Shown here piece by piece: positions 40,875 to 49,796 of a DNA stretch of 54,844 nt. The notes beneath the pieces are model-generated. The model worked only from the letters and a program-made list of their open reading frames with translations. It was not told the origin of the DNA and ran no database searches. Positions within the stretch are counted from its first letter, which is position 1. The number at the start of each line of letters is the position of its first letter. The position numbers and the translations under genes were made by a program. This DNA comes from Oligoflexales bacterium (lineage in GTDB: Bacteria; Bdellovibrionota_B; Oligoflexia; Oligoflexales; RGVZ01), in the NCBI GenBank assembly GCA_947445775.1, contig CANFEB010000013.1, forward strand, positions 1 to 54,844, in the 5' to 3' direction.

Positions 40875-42343
40875 CAGGCCAACTGCTGGACCGTAAACAA
40901 GTTGGATGCCTCGCGACCAAGCGACGAAATCGTCACGGAAATGAAAATGATGCGGTCGCCACTTTTCAGCCAACTATTACGCAACAGATGATCAGTGACC
41001 ACGGGCAGGACGTCATCAATTTTTGGATCCACATCAAGAACAAGTCCGTCAACGCCACGGACCACAGAAAGTTTACGCATAATGTCCGGCGAAAAAGTCA
41101 CGGCGATGATTGGCACTGGTGCCCGGAAGGAGGCGAGTTTCAAGGCAGTATTACCGGCTTTTGTGATGCAAACAATTGCCTTGGCCTTTACGCGGCGGGC
41201 GGTCCGGTAGGCGGCAAATGCCACCGCATCCATCTCGGTGGACACCGTCGGCGCCAGTTTCACCCAATTGGGCTCCTCACCAGTGCGGCTTTCAATGTCG
41301 GCAATGGTCCGGCGCATGACCTGTAGGGCTTGGAGTGCGTACTTACCGTGGGCAACGTCTTCAGAGAGCACCACGGCATCGGTGCCGTCGATGACGGCGT
41401 TGGCAATATCGGACACTTCAGCGCGGGTCGGCGTGACATTGCGGCGCATGCTGCCAAGCATCTCGCTGGCGGTCAAAACTATCTTTGCATGGTCGTTACA
41501 GCGTTGAATGATCTCCTTGGTAACCATCGGAATTTGGGCGGGATTCATCGAAAGCGCCAAGTCCTTGCGAGAGATTAAAACTCCGTCGACCACTTCGAGG
41601 AGGTCATCCAGTTTTTCATAAACCGCCACCGAATCCACACGCAGGATCAACCAGGGCGCAAAGGCCAGGCCAAAGGCTACGGTCTGTGTTGCGATAAACT
41701 TGCGAAATTCCAAAACTTCTTCGGGAGATTCCACGCCAGGCAAAACTAGAAAATCAAGGGACTTGCGCAGCAGCTCATCCAATTCCGCGGTCTTGTAATC
41801 CGAGAGCTTGGGGGTTTTTCTGGTCGCAGGAATGTGCAGGTCTGAATCTGGATAAATCGTCCCGCCCTGTACCGTCTCCGTGGTAACCAAACGTTGGGAT
41901 ACCGAAGTCACGCGCAGCACGGCGTCGCCATAACCGACGTAAACAAGTGCGCCTTCCTCCATCAAGCCATCCCACTGGCGGCAGGCGACTTCGAAAGTTG
42001 CGTTGGCCCCGACTTGACCAATGGTGACTTTTTCGCCAAAGGCAATTTCCTTGGGCGCCGAAAGGCCGGTGATTGAAGCACGGGCACCCTCTTGTAAATC
42101 GATCATAATTGGCGGCATGGTTTTGGTGCGCTCGCCGCCAGCACGAGATTTTTTGGATGTTTCAAATAAATGGCGCAGTTTATCAATGAAGCTGGGCAAT
42201 TGTTCAGCCGTAGCGCGGTTCAAAACGAGGCGCAGGGCGTCGACGTCTTCGCCCAGAACCTGCTCTGCACGCGCATCATCCAAGACCTTAGTCTCAAACG
42301 ACCATACGATTTTGGTGCGGCGCCCATCTTTTGTCAGAGACAC
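40874..42343 (-). CDS. Pyruvate-kinase-like protein, catalytic residues altered
   Basis: 489 residues; GTG 42343 preceded by GGGGGAG. The fold match is clear in PTRAEVSDIANAVIDGTDAV and in the C-terminal domain (VKAKAIVCITKAGNTALKLA). The active site is not normal. RLNFSHG is replaced by RLVLNRA, DTKGPEIR by MIDLQEGARAS, the KIEN motif with the catalytic Lys and metal-binding Glu by LRVDS, and ARGDLG by SRKDLA, which keeps one Asp. I conclude that it probably cannot carry out phosphoenolpyruvate transfer and may have a regulatory or structural role with the CYTH and YqeY proteins coupled downstream. A true pyruvate kinase would then be encoded elsewhere. Confidence 0.75.
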   Translation of the reverse strand: MSLTKDGRRTKIVWSFETKVLDDARAEQVLGEDVDALRLVLNRATAEQLPSFIDKLRHLFETSKKSRAGGERTKTMPPIMIDLQEGARASITGLSAPKEIAFGEKVTIGQVGANATFEVACRQWDGLMEEGALVYVGYGDAVLRVTSVSQRLVTTETVQGGTIYPDSDLHIPATRKTPKLSDYKTAELDELLRKSLDFLVLPGVESPEEVLEFRKFIATQTVAFGLAFAPWLILRVDSVAVYEKLDDLLEVVDGVLISRKDLALSMNPAQIPMVTKEIIQRCNDHAKIVLTASEMLGSMRRNVTPTRAEVSDIANAVIDGTDAVVLSEDVAHGKYALQALQVMRRTIADIESRTGEEPNWVKLAPTVSTEMDAVAFAAYRTARRVKAKAIVCITKAGNTALKLASFRAPVPIIAVTFSPDIMRKLSVVRGVDGLVLDVDPKIDDVLPVVTDHLLRNSWLKSGDRIIFISVTISSLGREASNLFTVQQLA

Positions 42344-42362
42344 TTGAGACTCCCCCTTCGCG

Positions 42363-43259
42363 TTACCTTGAATTCAGCGGCTGGCCCATCAGTATAGGCC
42401 GGTTGCCGGCGGCTTGGACAGGTTTAAGGAAACTAGTTGCGGCGGCGTTCAAAACCACAACCACTGTCGATCCCAGAAGAAAAGCGCCCAGCTCATCGCC
42501 TGCTTCCACCGTTGCCATGACCGGAGTTTGGGCCAGTGCGGATTGCGAATTGGTGGCGAAGCCTGGCAAAAAGTGGGTGGTCATGCGTCCGACATTGAAG
42601 GCCCCGACCATGACGACGTGGGCCCACATGGACTCTGAATTTTGACTGCCGGTGTCGTGATTGGGCGCCAGTTCAATGTCAAAGACCAGGCGTTCGTTGG
42701 ATGAGAATAAATCTGGAAAAAATTGAACAAACGGATCGTTGACGGGCCACAGGTCGCCTGGAATATGGCGCACCGCGCGAACCAGTCCACTCACCGGAGA
42801 GTGGACGCGGTGGTAATTGTGGGGCGCCAAATAAACGGTGGTAAACCATTTGAAATCAGCGGCTTCAATTGCGTGTCTCGAGGCGTCTTTGCCCCAGACT
42901 AACCGTGCTGGGTCGTAGTCGATGCCTTTGGCCTGGATGGCGGCTCCGTGCCTTAGTGCGTTCGACCAAGCCAGGTAGCCGTCGGCCGGCGAGGCGTAAC
43001 GCGATTGGACGGGACGAATTCCTGGGCGCAGGTGGCGGATGAATAAATCTTCAATCGAACTGTAGCTGCTGGGATCGGCGTTTTGTGCTTCGCCCATATT
43101 CAAACTAAAAGTCCGGGCAAACAGAGTGTTAGCGAGACTTTGCAGTGGAGCGGGCAGGCGCAAACGGGCCAGCCAGCCGGTAACTCGGCTTACCAAATTT
43201 CTTGGGAGGATCCCCAAAAAAAACCGCAGCGTCATGAAGCGAATCTTGAGCATATTCAT
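42363..43259 (-). CDS. psd: Phosphatidylserine decarboxylase proenzyme
   Basis: 298 residues. Conserved segments: SIEDLFIRHLRPGIRPV, YLAPHNYHRVHSPVSG (containing HxxxHSP) and AFLLGSTVVVVL, where the Ser of LGST becomes the pyruvoyl cofactor after self-cleavage. It makes phosphatidylethanolamine from phosphatidylserine at the inner membrane. It lies 19 bp upstream of the pyruvate-kinase-like gene and may be co-transcribed with it. The N-terminus has a membrane-associated helix (MTLRFFLGILPRNLV). An ATG two codons in is equally possible. Confidence 0.92.
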   Translation of the reverse strand: MNMLKIRFMTLRFFLGILPRNLVSRVTGWLARLRLPAPLQSLANTLFARTFSLNMGEAQNADPSSYSSIEDLFIRHLRPGIRPVQSRYASPADGYLAWSNALRHGAAIQAKGIDYDPARLVWGKDASRHAIEAADFKWFTTVYLAPHNYHRVHSPVSGLVRAVRHIPGDLWPVNDPFVQFFPDLFSSNERLVFDIELAPNHDTGSQNSESMWAHVVMVGAFNVGRMTTHFLPGFATNSQSALAQTPVMATVEAGDELGAFLLGSTVVVVLNAAATSFLKPVQAAGNRPILMGQPLNSR

Positions 43260-43388
43260 AGACTTGGATTGGTAGCACGGCGGGCTATGGAAGCCAATCT
43301 GGTTGTAGCCTCAAGGCCATCGGTGTAGACAGTCGCTGGTGCGCATGTGCCAGCAGCTAATTGAAGTTGAAAAATTCAAAGGACCAGC

Positions 43389-44861
43389 ATGGAAATCCAG
43401 AAAAATAGCGCGCTCGCTTCCCATCATCCTTCGGTCCACGTGGTGGGTGGTGGGCTGGCGGGCTCAGAGGCCGCCTGGCAAATTGCCCGCGCCGGAATTC
43501 CTGTGATCCTTTATGAAATGCGACCTGTGAAAATGACACCGGCCCATCAAACCGGCAATCTCGCGGAGCTGGTTTGTTCGAACTCCATGAAATCAATGGA
43601 TAAATCGTCAGCCCCTGGGCTGCTCAAGGCCGAAATGACGGCTCTGGATTCAGTGATCATCCGTTCAGCCATGGTGGCCCGCGTCCCTGCTGGGCAGGCC
43701 CTTGCCGTGGACCGCATTGTCTTTGCCAGTGCCGTGAAGGATGGTCTTTTGGAATCCGGAATGGTCACGATTGATGGCCATGAAATCACGACCCTGCCGA
43801 CTCAAGAAGAGGCCGCCGCCAGAAACGAATACTGGATTGTTGCCAGCGGGCCGTTGACCTCGCAGCCATTGGCCGAAGCCCTGCAAAAGCTGACTGGATC
43901 GGAACGCAGCCTTTATTTTTACGATGCCATCGCGCCGGTTTTGGCCGCCGAATCCATCGACATGGATCACGCTTTTCGGGCGGACCGCTACGGCGAAGGT
44001 GATTGTGGGGATTACCTCAATGTTCCGCTCAATCGCGAGGAATATGAGGCGTTTATTGATGCGGCAAGTGCTGCCGAAAAGATGCCCTTGCACAGCTTTG
44101 AAGAACCAAAATATTTCGAATCCTGTTTGCCCATAGAAGTCATGATTGAACGCGGACGCGACACCCTGCGATTTGGTCCGATGAAGCCCGTTGGTTTGAC
44201 CAATCCAAAAACGGGACACCGTCCGTGGGCGGCGATCCAACTGCGCCAGGAAAATCACGAGGCCACCATGTACAGCATGGTTGGTTTTCAAACGAAGATG
44301 AAATGGCCGGAACAAAAACGGGTTTTTGCGATGATTCCGGCTTTGCGCCAAGTGGAGATCTTGCGCTATGGCTCGATCCATCGGAATACCTATCTCAAGA
44401 GCCCAGAATTTCTGGCGAAGGATTTGTCTTTCAAAAATGCGCCAAGGATTTTCTTGGCGGGACAAATCACCGGCGTTGAGGGTTATACGGAGTCGGCGGC
44501 CATTGGCCTGTTGGCAGGCCGTGCTTGCATTGCAAAAATTCGCGGAGAGGATTTTGTTATGCCGCCGCGCGATACGATGCTCGGCGCCCTTGGTCATTAT
44601 GTGACGCAGGGTTGCCTTGGGCCCTATCAGCCAATGAACGCGAATTTCGGTTTGTTGCCGCCGCCGCCATTGCCTGCTGCGTTGCCGCCGTCGCCAGAAG
44701 GCGCTGCGGCCATTGATGGTCCGCCGCGCAAAAAACCAAAAAAATTAAACAAGGCCGACCGCAAATCGGTTATGGCTGCCCGGGCTCAACAGTCATTTGC
44801 TGCGTGGCAGCTGCATATAACGGGCTCGCCTGGCACATCGCCGCAAAATCAGCTGGTTTAA
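43389..44861 (+). CDS. trmFO: Folate/FAD-dependent tRNA m5U54 methyltransferase
   Basis: 490 residues; AAAGGA lies 6 nt before the ATG. The FAD-binding VHVVGGGLAGSEAAWQIA opens the protein, followed by YEMRPVKMTPAHQTGNLAEL, LVCSNS, and late motifs FLAGQITGVEGYTESAAIGL and ALGHYVT that mark TrmFO. It methylates U54 of tRNAs using methylenetetrahydrofolate. The last 60 or so residues are Pro/Ala/Lys-rich (PPPPLPAALPPSPEGAAA), longer than usual, and the final 92 bp run antisense to the end of tpiA. Confidence 0.93.
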   Translation: MEIQKNSALASHHPSVHVVGGGLAGSEAAWQIARAGIPVILYEMRPVKMTPAHQTGNLAELVCSNSMKSMDKSSAPGLLKAEMTALDSVIIRSAMVARVPAGQALAVDRIVFASAVKDGLLESGMVTIDGHEITTLPTQEEAAARNEYWIVASGPLTSQPLAEALQKLTGSERSLYFYDAIAPVLAAESIDMDHAFRADRYGEGDCGDYLNVPLNREEYEAFIDAASAAEKMPLHSFEEPKYFESCLPIEVMIERGRDTLRFGPMKPVGLTNPKTGHRPWAAIQLRQENHEATMYSMVGFQTKMKWPEQKRVFAMIPALRQVEILRYGSIHRNTYLKSPEFLAKDLSFKNAPRIFLAGQITGVEGYTESAAIGLLAGRACIAKIRGEDFVMPPRDTMLGALGHYVTQGCLGPYQPMNANFGLLPPPPLPAALPPSPEGAAAIDGPPRKKPKKLNKADRKSVMAARAQQSFAAWQLHITGSPGTSPQNQLV

Positions 44862-45630
44862 GGGACGCGCCGCCCACCAATCCGCCGTCAATATCAGGCT
44901 GGGCCAATAGGCTGGCAATATTAGCCGGGTTGGCACTGCCGCCGTAAAGAATGCGGATTGCGTTGGCAAAATCAGCGCCCAAAACTTCTAGGCAAACTTT
45001 TCGAATGAATGCGTGAACTTCCTGGGCCTGAGCCGTGGTTGCCGAAAGGCCAGTGCCAATGGCCCAGACCGGTTCATATGCGATCACCAATGGGTCGGTG
45101 ATGTCACCAGGATAAAACCCCTCGCGAACTGAGATGGTCCCATGCTTTTGAACGGCTTTGAGCACCGCCTCCAACTGGCGACTGACGACGTTAAACGTTG
45201 CCCCGGATTTTCTTTCTTCCAAGGATTCACCAATGCATACGATCGGCGTCATCGCTGCTGTCATGGAGGACACGGTTTTTTTGGCAACAGCTTCGTCTGA
45301 TTCGGCGAAATACTGGCGGCGTTCGCTGTGGCCGATCAGCACCGTGCGAATGCCCATGTCCGTCAGCATCACCGGGGAAACCTCGCCAGTAAAAGCGCCG
45401 CTGGCCTCAAAATGCACGTTCTGCGCTGCCGCTGCAAAGCCACGCCCGCGACAGGCTGCCAATGTCGCCTGCAACTGCGTAAGTGGCGCCGCAAATAAAA
45501 TATCTGTGTGCCTTCGGGCTTCGTCTTTAAGGGCGCCGGTAAATGCCGTGAAAAACGGCTCAATCTCCCCCAGGCGCATGTTCATTTTCCAATTGCCGGC
45601 GAGAAGTTTTTTTCTTTTTGAAGCACTCAT
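44770..45630 (-). CDS. tpiA: Triosephosphate isomerase
   Basis: 286 residues. GNWKMN (catalytic Lys), IGHSERRQYF (His), IAYEPVWAIGTG (Glu) and ILYGGSANPAN are all intact, and GGLVGGASLKPADF closes the barrel. About 20 extra residues follow (PLYAAATQQMTVEPGQP), encoded in the overlap with trmFO. It interconverts dihydroxyacetone phosphate and glyceraldehyde 3-phosphate. pgk lies about 1.9 kb away on the same strand, separated by the VapBC-type module. Confidence 0.96.
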   Translation of the reverse strand: MSASKRKKLLAGNWKMNMRLGEIEPFFTAFTGALKDEARRHTDILFAAPLTQLQATLAACRGRGFAAAAQNVHFEASGAFTGEVSPVMLTDMGIRTVLIGHSERRQYFAESDEAVAKKTVSSMTAAMTPIVCIGESLEERKSGATFNVVSRQLEAVLKAVQKHGTISVREGFYPGDITDPLVIAYEPVWAIGTGLSATTAQAQEVHAFIRKVCLEVLGADFANAIRILYGGSANPANIASLLAQPDIDGGLVGGASLKPADFAAMCQASPLYAAATQQMTVEPGQP

Positions 45631-45670
45631 GGCAAAAACTCCGCGGACAAAAAAAATATGAAGACAAGGT

Positions 45671-45694
45671 CCTTCGCCTGCGGCTCAGGATGAC
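45671..45694. repeat. CCTTCG...CTCAGGATGAC intergenic repeat relic
   Basis: Resembles 7216-7238 and 12238-12257. It lies between tpiA and the vapBC promoter. Confidence 0.3.
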
Positions 45695-45723
45695 GATGCT
45701 CACGGGCCTCGAAAACCAGAAGG

Positions 45724-45751
45724 TTGCAAGTAGCTACAAGCGTAGCTACAA
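45724..45751 (+). promoter_or_regulatory. Promoter and double-palindrome operator of the VapBC-type module
   Basis: GTAGCTAC (45730-45737), AAGC, GTAGCTAC (45742-45749): two copies of an 8-bp palindrome 12 bp apart. A promoter fits around it: TTGCAA (45724-45729), 16 bp, TACAAT (45746-45751). This is the usual arrangement for autoregulation by an antitoxin. The sequence symmetry is direct evidence; binding is inferred. Confidence 0.7.
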
Positions 45752-45805
45752 TGAAGATAAGTTACCGTCTCGGCCTCTCCGGAACCCTTTCGAAGGAGAT
45801 CATTT

Positions 45806-46102
45806 ATGAGGAAGCAAACCAAGCAAAATATCTCGCGAATAGGCATCCGGGAACTAAAGAACAAGGCGAGTCAAATTTTAAAACGGGTTCGCGAGAAAAA
45901 TGAAACTTGGACGGTTACCCTCGATGGCACCGACATTGCCACGATTACTCCCACGGGGGAGCACTTGACTCAGGATGAAATCACTGCCAACAGGAAAAAG
46001 GTTCTGCTGACGATCGATGAATTGGCAGATCAAATTTCTGCGAAATGGGACACCAGCACCAAAGAATCCTCTGTCGATGCCGTGCGAAAAATCAGGAGAT
46101 AA
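45806..46102 (+). CDS. Phd/YefM-type antitoxin
   Basis: 98 residues; AGGAG about 8 nt before the ATG. IGIRELKNKASQILKRVREK and TWTVTLDGTDIATITPTG match the N-terminal DNA-binding fold of Phd/YefM antitoxins. The C-terminal half (LLTIDELADQISAKWDTSTK) would wrap the toxin. It is encoded 5 bp upstream of a PIN-domain toxin. The operator at 45730-45749 probably binds this protein. Confidence 0.82.
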   Translation: MRKQTKQNISRIGIRELKNKASQILKRVREKNETWTVTLDGTDIATITPTGEHLTQDEITANRKKVLLTIDELADQISAKWDTSTKESSVDAVRKIRR

Positions 46103-46107
46103 ATTCC

Positions 46108-46503
46108 ATGCCTGTCATTGATGCCAGCGTTTTGGTTGCGCGACTTTACGTAAAAGATAAATTTCATCAATCGTCTTTGGCCCTACTTGATGAACTGATC
46201 AGCGGCGGGAAAGTATTACGAATACCCTCACTCGCCTATATCGAGGTTGCGGCCGCAATTCGCAGACAAACTAAATCGACGCCCCTTGCGAACGCTGCAC
46301 TTCACGCATTGAAAAATCTGAAAATGGAAGTTTGGGATTTAGATGACTCACTCACCCGGGCCGCTGAACGCATCGCCGCAACTACGGGAATGCGAGGAAC
46401 AGACTCGGTCTATGTGGCTGTGGCCATGGAGTGCGGAGACAGCCTTGCCACGCTGGACCAAGAGCAAAAAAAGTGGGCCGCGGATTTTGTTGACGTGATC
46501 TAG
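46108..46503 (+). CDS. vapC: PIN-domain ribonuclease toxin, VapC type
   Basis: About 131 residues from ATG 46108 with AGGAG 9 nt upstream; longer frames upstream overlap the antitoxin and are not needed. Acidic catalytic residues are visible: Asp in MPVIDASVLVARL, Glu in AYIEVAAAIRR, Asp in GMRGTDSVYVAVA and Asp in SLATLDQEQ. VapC proteins cut specific RNAs, often tRNAs or rRNA. It is paired with a Phd/YefM-like antitoxin. Confidence 0.88.
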   Translation: MPVIDASVLVARLYVKDKFHQSSLALLDELISGGKVLRIPSLAYIEVAAAIRRQTKSTPLANAALHALKNLKMEVWDLDDSLTRAAERIAATTGMRGTDSVYVAVAMECGDSLATLDQEQKKWAADFVDVI

Positions 46504-46539
46504 CGTCGGCTTTAACGCCATCCACCCCATGAATCGGGC

Positions 46540-47730
46540 CTACTTCAACAGCACCTTGATGCCCGGCAGCACGCGGCCCTCGAGAAATTCCAAGGCAGCG
46601 CCACCACCGGTGGAAATGTGCGTCATCTTATTGGCCACTTCCGCCATATTGACTGCGGCCACCGAATCACCGCCGCCGATCACAGTTTTGCCGGTGCTGG
46701 CCGCCATGGCATGGGCCACCGCCATGGATCCTTTGGCAAATGCCGGCCATTCAAAAACACCCATCGGACCATTCCACAAAGTCGTCCGCGAACGGCGGAT
46801 CACACCCTCATAGGCCGCAATGGTTTTGGGGCCAATATCCAAGCCCATCAAGCCGGCCGGAATATTCGGCCCCGCGACTTCAACGGCTGGCGAATTTTCA
46901 GAAAATTCCGCCGCACAAACGTGATCAATAGGAAGGTGAATCATAACGCGGCGTTTCTCGGCCGCGCGGACGATGGTTTCAACGAGATTCATTTTGTCGT
47001 CTTCAACCCGTGAACTGCCGACATCCACTCCCTTGAACTTCAAGAAGGTGTAGGCCATGGCGCCGCCAATAACGAGGTTATGGCAGTGGTTGAGAAGGTT
47101 CATAATGATGCCAATTTTGTCCGAGACCTTCGACCCACCCATGATCACGGTAAAGGGCGGCTCACAAGAAGCCAAAAGCGACTGTAACGCCGCAATCTCG
47201 CGTTGGATTAAAAGTCCCGCCGCCCGGCTTTCCGCTGGAAATATTTCGGCTGCTGCATCCACAGAAGCATGGGCGCGGTGGACCGTTCCAAAGGCGTCAT
47301 TGACGTAGACATCGAAACCTTCCGTCAAGATACGGGCAAAGTCCTTGTCATTTTTTTCCTCGCCCTCGGAATAACGCAGGTTTTCAAGGAGCATGATCTG
47401 ACCGGGGTCAAGGCGACTCAAAACTTGAATGGCCGGCTCTGTGGCATAATCCGCACAGAAGACGATTTCGCGGTCCAGCAGTTCCGCCAAGTGGACGCCA
47501 ACGGCCTCCAAGGAGTCGTCTTCCGTGTGCGCGCCTTTTTTGGGGCGGCCAAGATGGCTGCACATGGCCAGTTTCGAAGTATGCTCAAGGATGTATTTAA
47601 TGGTCGGCAGGGCTTCCCGAATGCGGGTGTCGTCCTTGATGACCCCGTTTTTCATGGGTACGTTTAAATCAAGGCGCAAGAAAACTTTCTTGCCACGAAG
47701 GTCCAGATCTTCAAGCCTGCGCAGTTGCAT
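46540..47730 (-). CDS. pgk: Phosphoglycerate kinase
   Basis: About 396 residues from ATG 47730, which has AGGAG about 10 nt upstream; the frame is open for 52 further codons upstream but those are not Pgk-like. RLDLNVPMKNG, CSHLGRPKKG, LLENLRYSEGE, VIMGGSKVSDKI and TVIGGGDSVAAV cover the substrate and nucleotide sites. It forms ATP from 1,3-bisphosphoglycerate. Glycolytic genes tpiA and pgk are thus near each other. Confidence 0.96.
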   Translation of the reverse strand: MQLRRLEDLDLRGKKVFLRLDLNVPMKNGVIKDDTRIREALPTIKYILEHTSKLAMCSHLGRPKKGAHTEDDSLEAVGVHLAELLDREIVFCADYATEPAIQVLSRLDPGQIMLLENLRYSEGEEKNDKDFARILTEGFDVYVNDAFGTVHRAHASVDAAAEIFPAESRAAGLLIQREIAALQSLLASCEPPFTVIMGGSKVSDKIGIIMNLLNHCHNLVIGGAMAYTFLKFKGVDVGSSRVEDDKMNLVETIVRAAEKRRVMIHLPIDHVCAAEFSENSPAVEVAGPNIPAGLMGLDIGPKTIAAYEGVIRRSRTTLWNGPMGVFEWPAFAKGSMAVAHAMAASTGKTVIGGGDSVAAVNMAEVANKMTHISTGGGAALEFLEGRVLPGIKVLLK

Positions 47731-47812
47731 GATGGCGGTCTCCTGTTTTTTAACAGCCGGCCACAATGTACCGTAACGGGCTTGGGGCGCAACCATAGGA
47801 AGCTGAATTTCT

Positions 47813-48790
47813 GTGAAGCAAAGACACCTTTTCATCATTGATCCGCTGGATGGCCTGAACTTTGACCTGGATTCTTCCCTGCGCATGGCCCGGGCCCTGG
47901 CGACGCGCGGTCACCGAATCTTTTTTACGACAATCCAAGAGATCAGTTGGCGCTCGGCAAAAGGCGCGGCTTGGACTCGCAGTGTCGAGGCGACTTTCGG
48001 CCCCAAAAATCTGCTCCCGGATGTGACCACCAAGGTCATGCGCAGCCTGAGTGATTTTGAAGCCATCCACATGCGCAAAGATCCCCCCTTTGACCTGGGC
48101 TACATCGAGGCCACCTGGCTGCTGGATTCTGTGGCGTCAAAGGTCCGCATCTACAACCACCCGGCCGCCCTGCGTTCCTTCAACGAAAAAGTCTCCATCT
48201 TGATGTTTCCGGGGGAGATTCGTCCCGCCCTGGTCAGCTCAGATACCGATGAAATCATTGAGTTTATCGGCACTGACTGCGCCGGCGATGCCATCGTCAA
48301 GCCCTTAGCCCTGTTTGGCGGGCGGGGGGTCGAACGGCTGCGCCTCGGCACCGGCCACTACACTGCAGGAGAAGCGGCAAAACTGATCAATGCCATGACC
48401 CACGACGGCGCCGAAAAGCGCATGGTCCAGCCCTTTGACGAACGGATTTTTGGGGGCGAAGTCCGCGCATTTTGCGTCGGTGGCGAGCCGATTGCCTGGT
48501 GCCTGAAAAAGCCCGCCGCTGGCGAATTTCTGGCCAACACCAGAGCCGGCGCGACTTTGGCGGCCTATCAGCCAACCCCCGATGAGATCGCGCGGGTCAA
48601 AAATGTCGCCGCGCGATTGGCCATGGAAGGCATTGCCATCGTCGGTTTTGACCTGATTGCAGGTTATATTTCCGAAATAAACCTGACCAGCCCAAGGCTG
48701 CTGCTCCCAGCCGGGGACAGCGCTGCTGAAAAGGCTGCCTATGAACGATTTGCCGTTTGGGTTGAACGGGATGCGGCGACATTACGTTGA
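47813..48790 (+). CDS. gshB: Glutathione synthetase (ATP-grasp)
   Basis: 325 residues from GTG 47813 (AGGAAG upstream). HLFIIDPLDGLNFDLDSSLR and MRKDPPFDLGYIEATWLLD are prokaryotic GshB signatures. The ATP-grasp domain follows (IVKPLALFGGRGVERLRLG, ERIFGGEVRAFCVGGEPIAW, GIAIVGFDLIAGYISEINLT). It ligates glycine to gamma-glutamylcysteine. No gshA is in the window. It is divergent from pgk. Confidence 0.92.
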   Translation: MKQRHLFIIDPLDGLNFDLDSSLRMARALATRGHRIFFTTIQEISWRSAKGAAWTRSVEATFGPKNLLPDVTTKVMRSLSDFEAIHMRKDPPFDLGYIEATWLLDSVASKVRIYNHPAALRSFNEKVSILMFPGEIRPALVSSDTDEIIEFIGTDCAGDAIVKPLALFGGRGVERLRLGTGHYTAGEAAKLINAMTHDGAEKRMVQPFDERIFGGEVRAFCVGGEPIAWCLKKPAAGEFLANTRAGATLAAYQPTPDEIARVKNVAARLAMEGIAIVGFDLIAGYISEINLTSPRLLLPAGDSAAEKAAYERFAVWVERDAATLR

Positions 48791-48827
48791 CGACGGTTTC
48801 AGGGAGCCCGGTTTTACGCTGTCAGTT

Positions 48828-49763
48828 TCACGACGCCGGTTGCGCGTCCAACTTAAGGCTGGAAACAAACACGCCGTCGCGAGCCGAGGCCCCGGCAAAG
48901 GTCATGGCCTCGGTGGTCCACGAGGCATTCCAGGCGCCCCTTGCCGTGAGGGCAATCCAACCGTAGTCGCGTTGGCGCGCGGTGGCCTCGTCAAAACACT
49001 TGGCGGAGGCCTGCTCTAGGGACAGCCCATCGCGCACGCGGGACTCAAGGCGCACGCCAAGTCCGTCATCCACAATTTCCTCGCCAATTCCTGTGGCCGA
49101 AACGGCGGCAAATTTGGACGCGTAAGTCCCAGCAACCGTGGCTGCGTCGCTAACGCGCCCGGGCGTCTCAAAGCCCCGTCCACCGGTGCTGGTCCCGCAA
49201 AAAAGTTGTCCGTCGGCGGTTACAACAACGCACCCGACCGTGTCAAAGTCGTGGGGGCGCTGTTCTTTTTTGGCTTGCTCCCAGCGAATAAGGCGCTCTG
49301 GCGTGATGGGCGACTGCGCTGGCAAACCGGCCCTCCGCGCCAGTTCTGCCGTACCCGGTGGACAGACCACCCGAGTTGATTTTCCCTGGAGCATCAAAGC
49401 GAGGGTGCTTGGGTGAATGGCGCCTTCAAGGCCCATGACGCCAGAAAAAATCTGATCCTGGCCACTCATGACGGCCGCCGTTAGGCGGGCCTGCCCATCG
49501 GATTGCAAGGCGGCGCCCAAGCCGGCGTTGAAGCACGGCTCACATTCAAGGTCGAACAAAATTTGGCGAACAACATCCAGCCCAGACAGGCCGCCGGCCA
49601 AGGCCTTGGCGCCGCGTGCAGCAATGCCTTCGATCACCTTGGAGGCTGCCACGTGGCCAGCCCCCCGTGGATCTTGGCTGCCGGCCCCGCCGTGGACGAG
49701 CAATAATCCGCCGCACTCGCGGGGAAGAAACAGACCGTTGCATTGAGCGACTTTATCCAGCAT
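48828..49763 (-). CDS. Isoaspartyl peptidase/L-asparaginase (Ntn hydrolase, T2)
   Basis: About 311 residues. [14 protein letters not shown] near the N-terminus, [20 protein letters not shown] and the self-cleavage site [11 protein letters not shown] (Thr near 175) define the family; [20 protein letters not shown] follows in the beta subunit. The enzyme matures by cutting before that Thr and hydrolyses isoaspartyl dipeptides or asparagine. ATG 49763 is chosen; an upstream in-frame ATG at 49784 is close to the divergent FKBP gene. Confidence 0.9.
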   Translation of the reverse strand: MLDKVAQCNGLFLPRECGGLLLVHGGAGSQDPRGAGHVAASKVIEGIAARGAKALAGGLSGLDVVRQILFDLECEPCFNAGLGAALQSDGQARLTAAVMSGQDQIFSGVMGLEGAIHPSTLALMLQGKSTRVVCPPGTAELARRAGLPAQSPITPERLIRWEQAKKEQRPHDFDTVGCVVVTADGQLFCGTSTGGRGFETPGRVSDAATVAGTYASKFAAVSATGIGEEIVDDGLGVRLESRVRDGLSLEQASAKCFDEATARQRDYGWIALTARGAWNASWTTEAMTFAGASARDGVFVSSLKLDAQPAS

Positions 49764-49796
49764 GATACTGAAATCCTTAAACAAAGGAGCTACAGG

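Noticed and set aside
40875-40973. Longer CYTH protein starting about 33 codons upstream
   Set aside because: The added stretch lies inside the pyruvate-kinase-like gene and is not CYTH-like; ATG 40874 gives the expected ExExK start.
46045-46107. Longer VapC starting inside the antitoxin gene
   Set aside because: ATG 46108 has a good Shine-Dalgarno and places the first catalytic Asp at the usual position.
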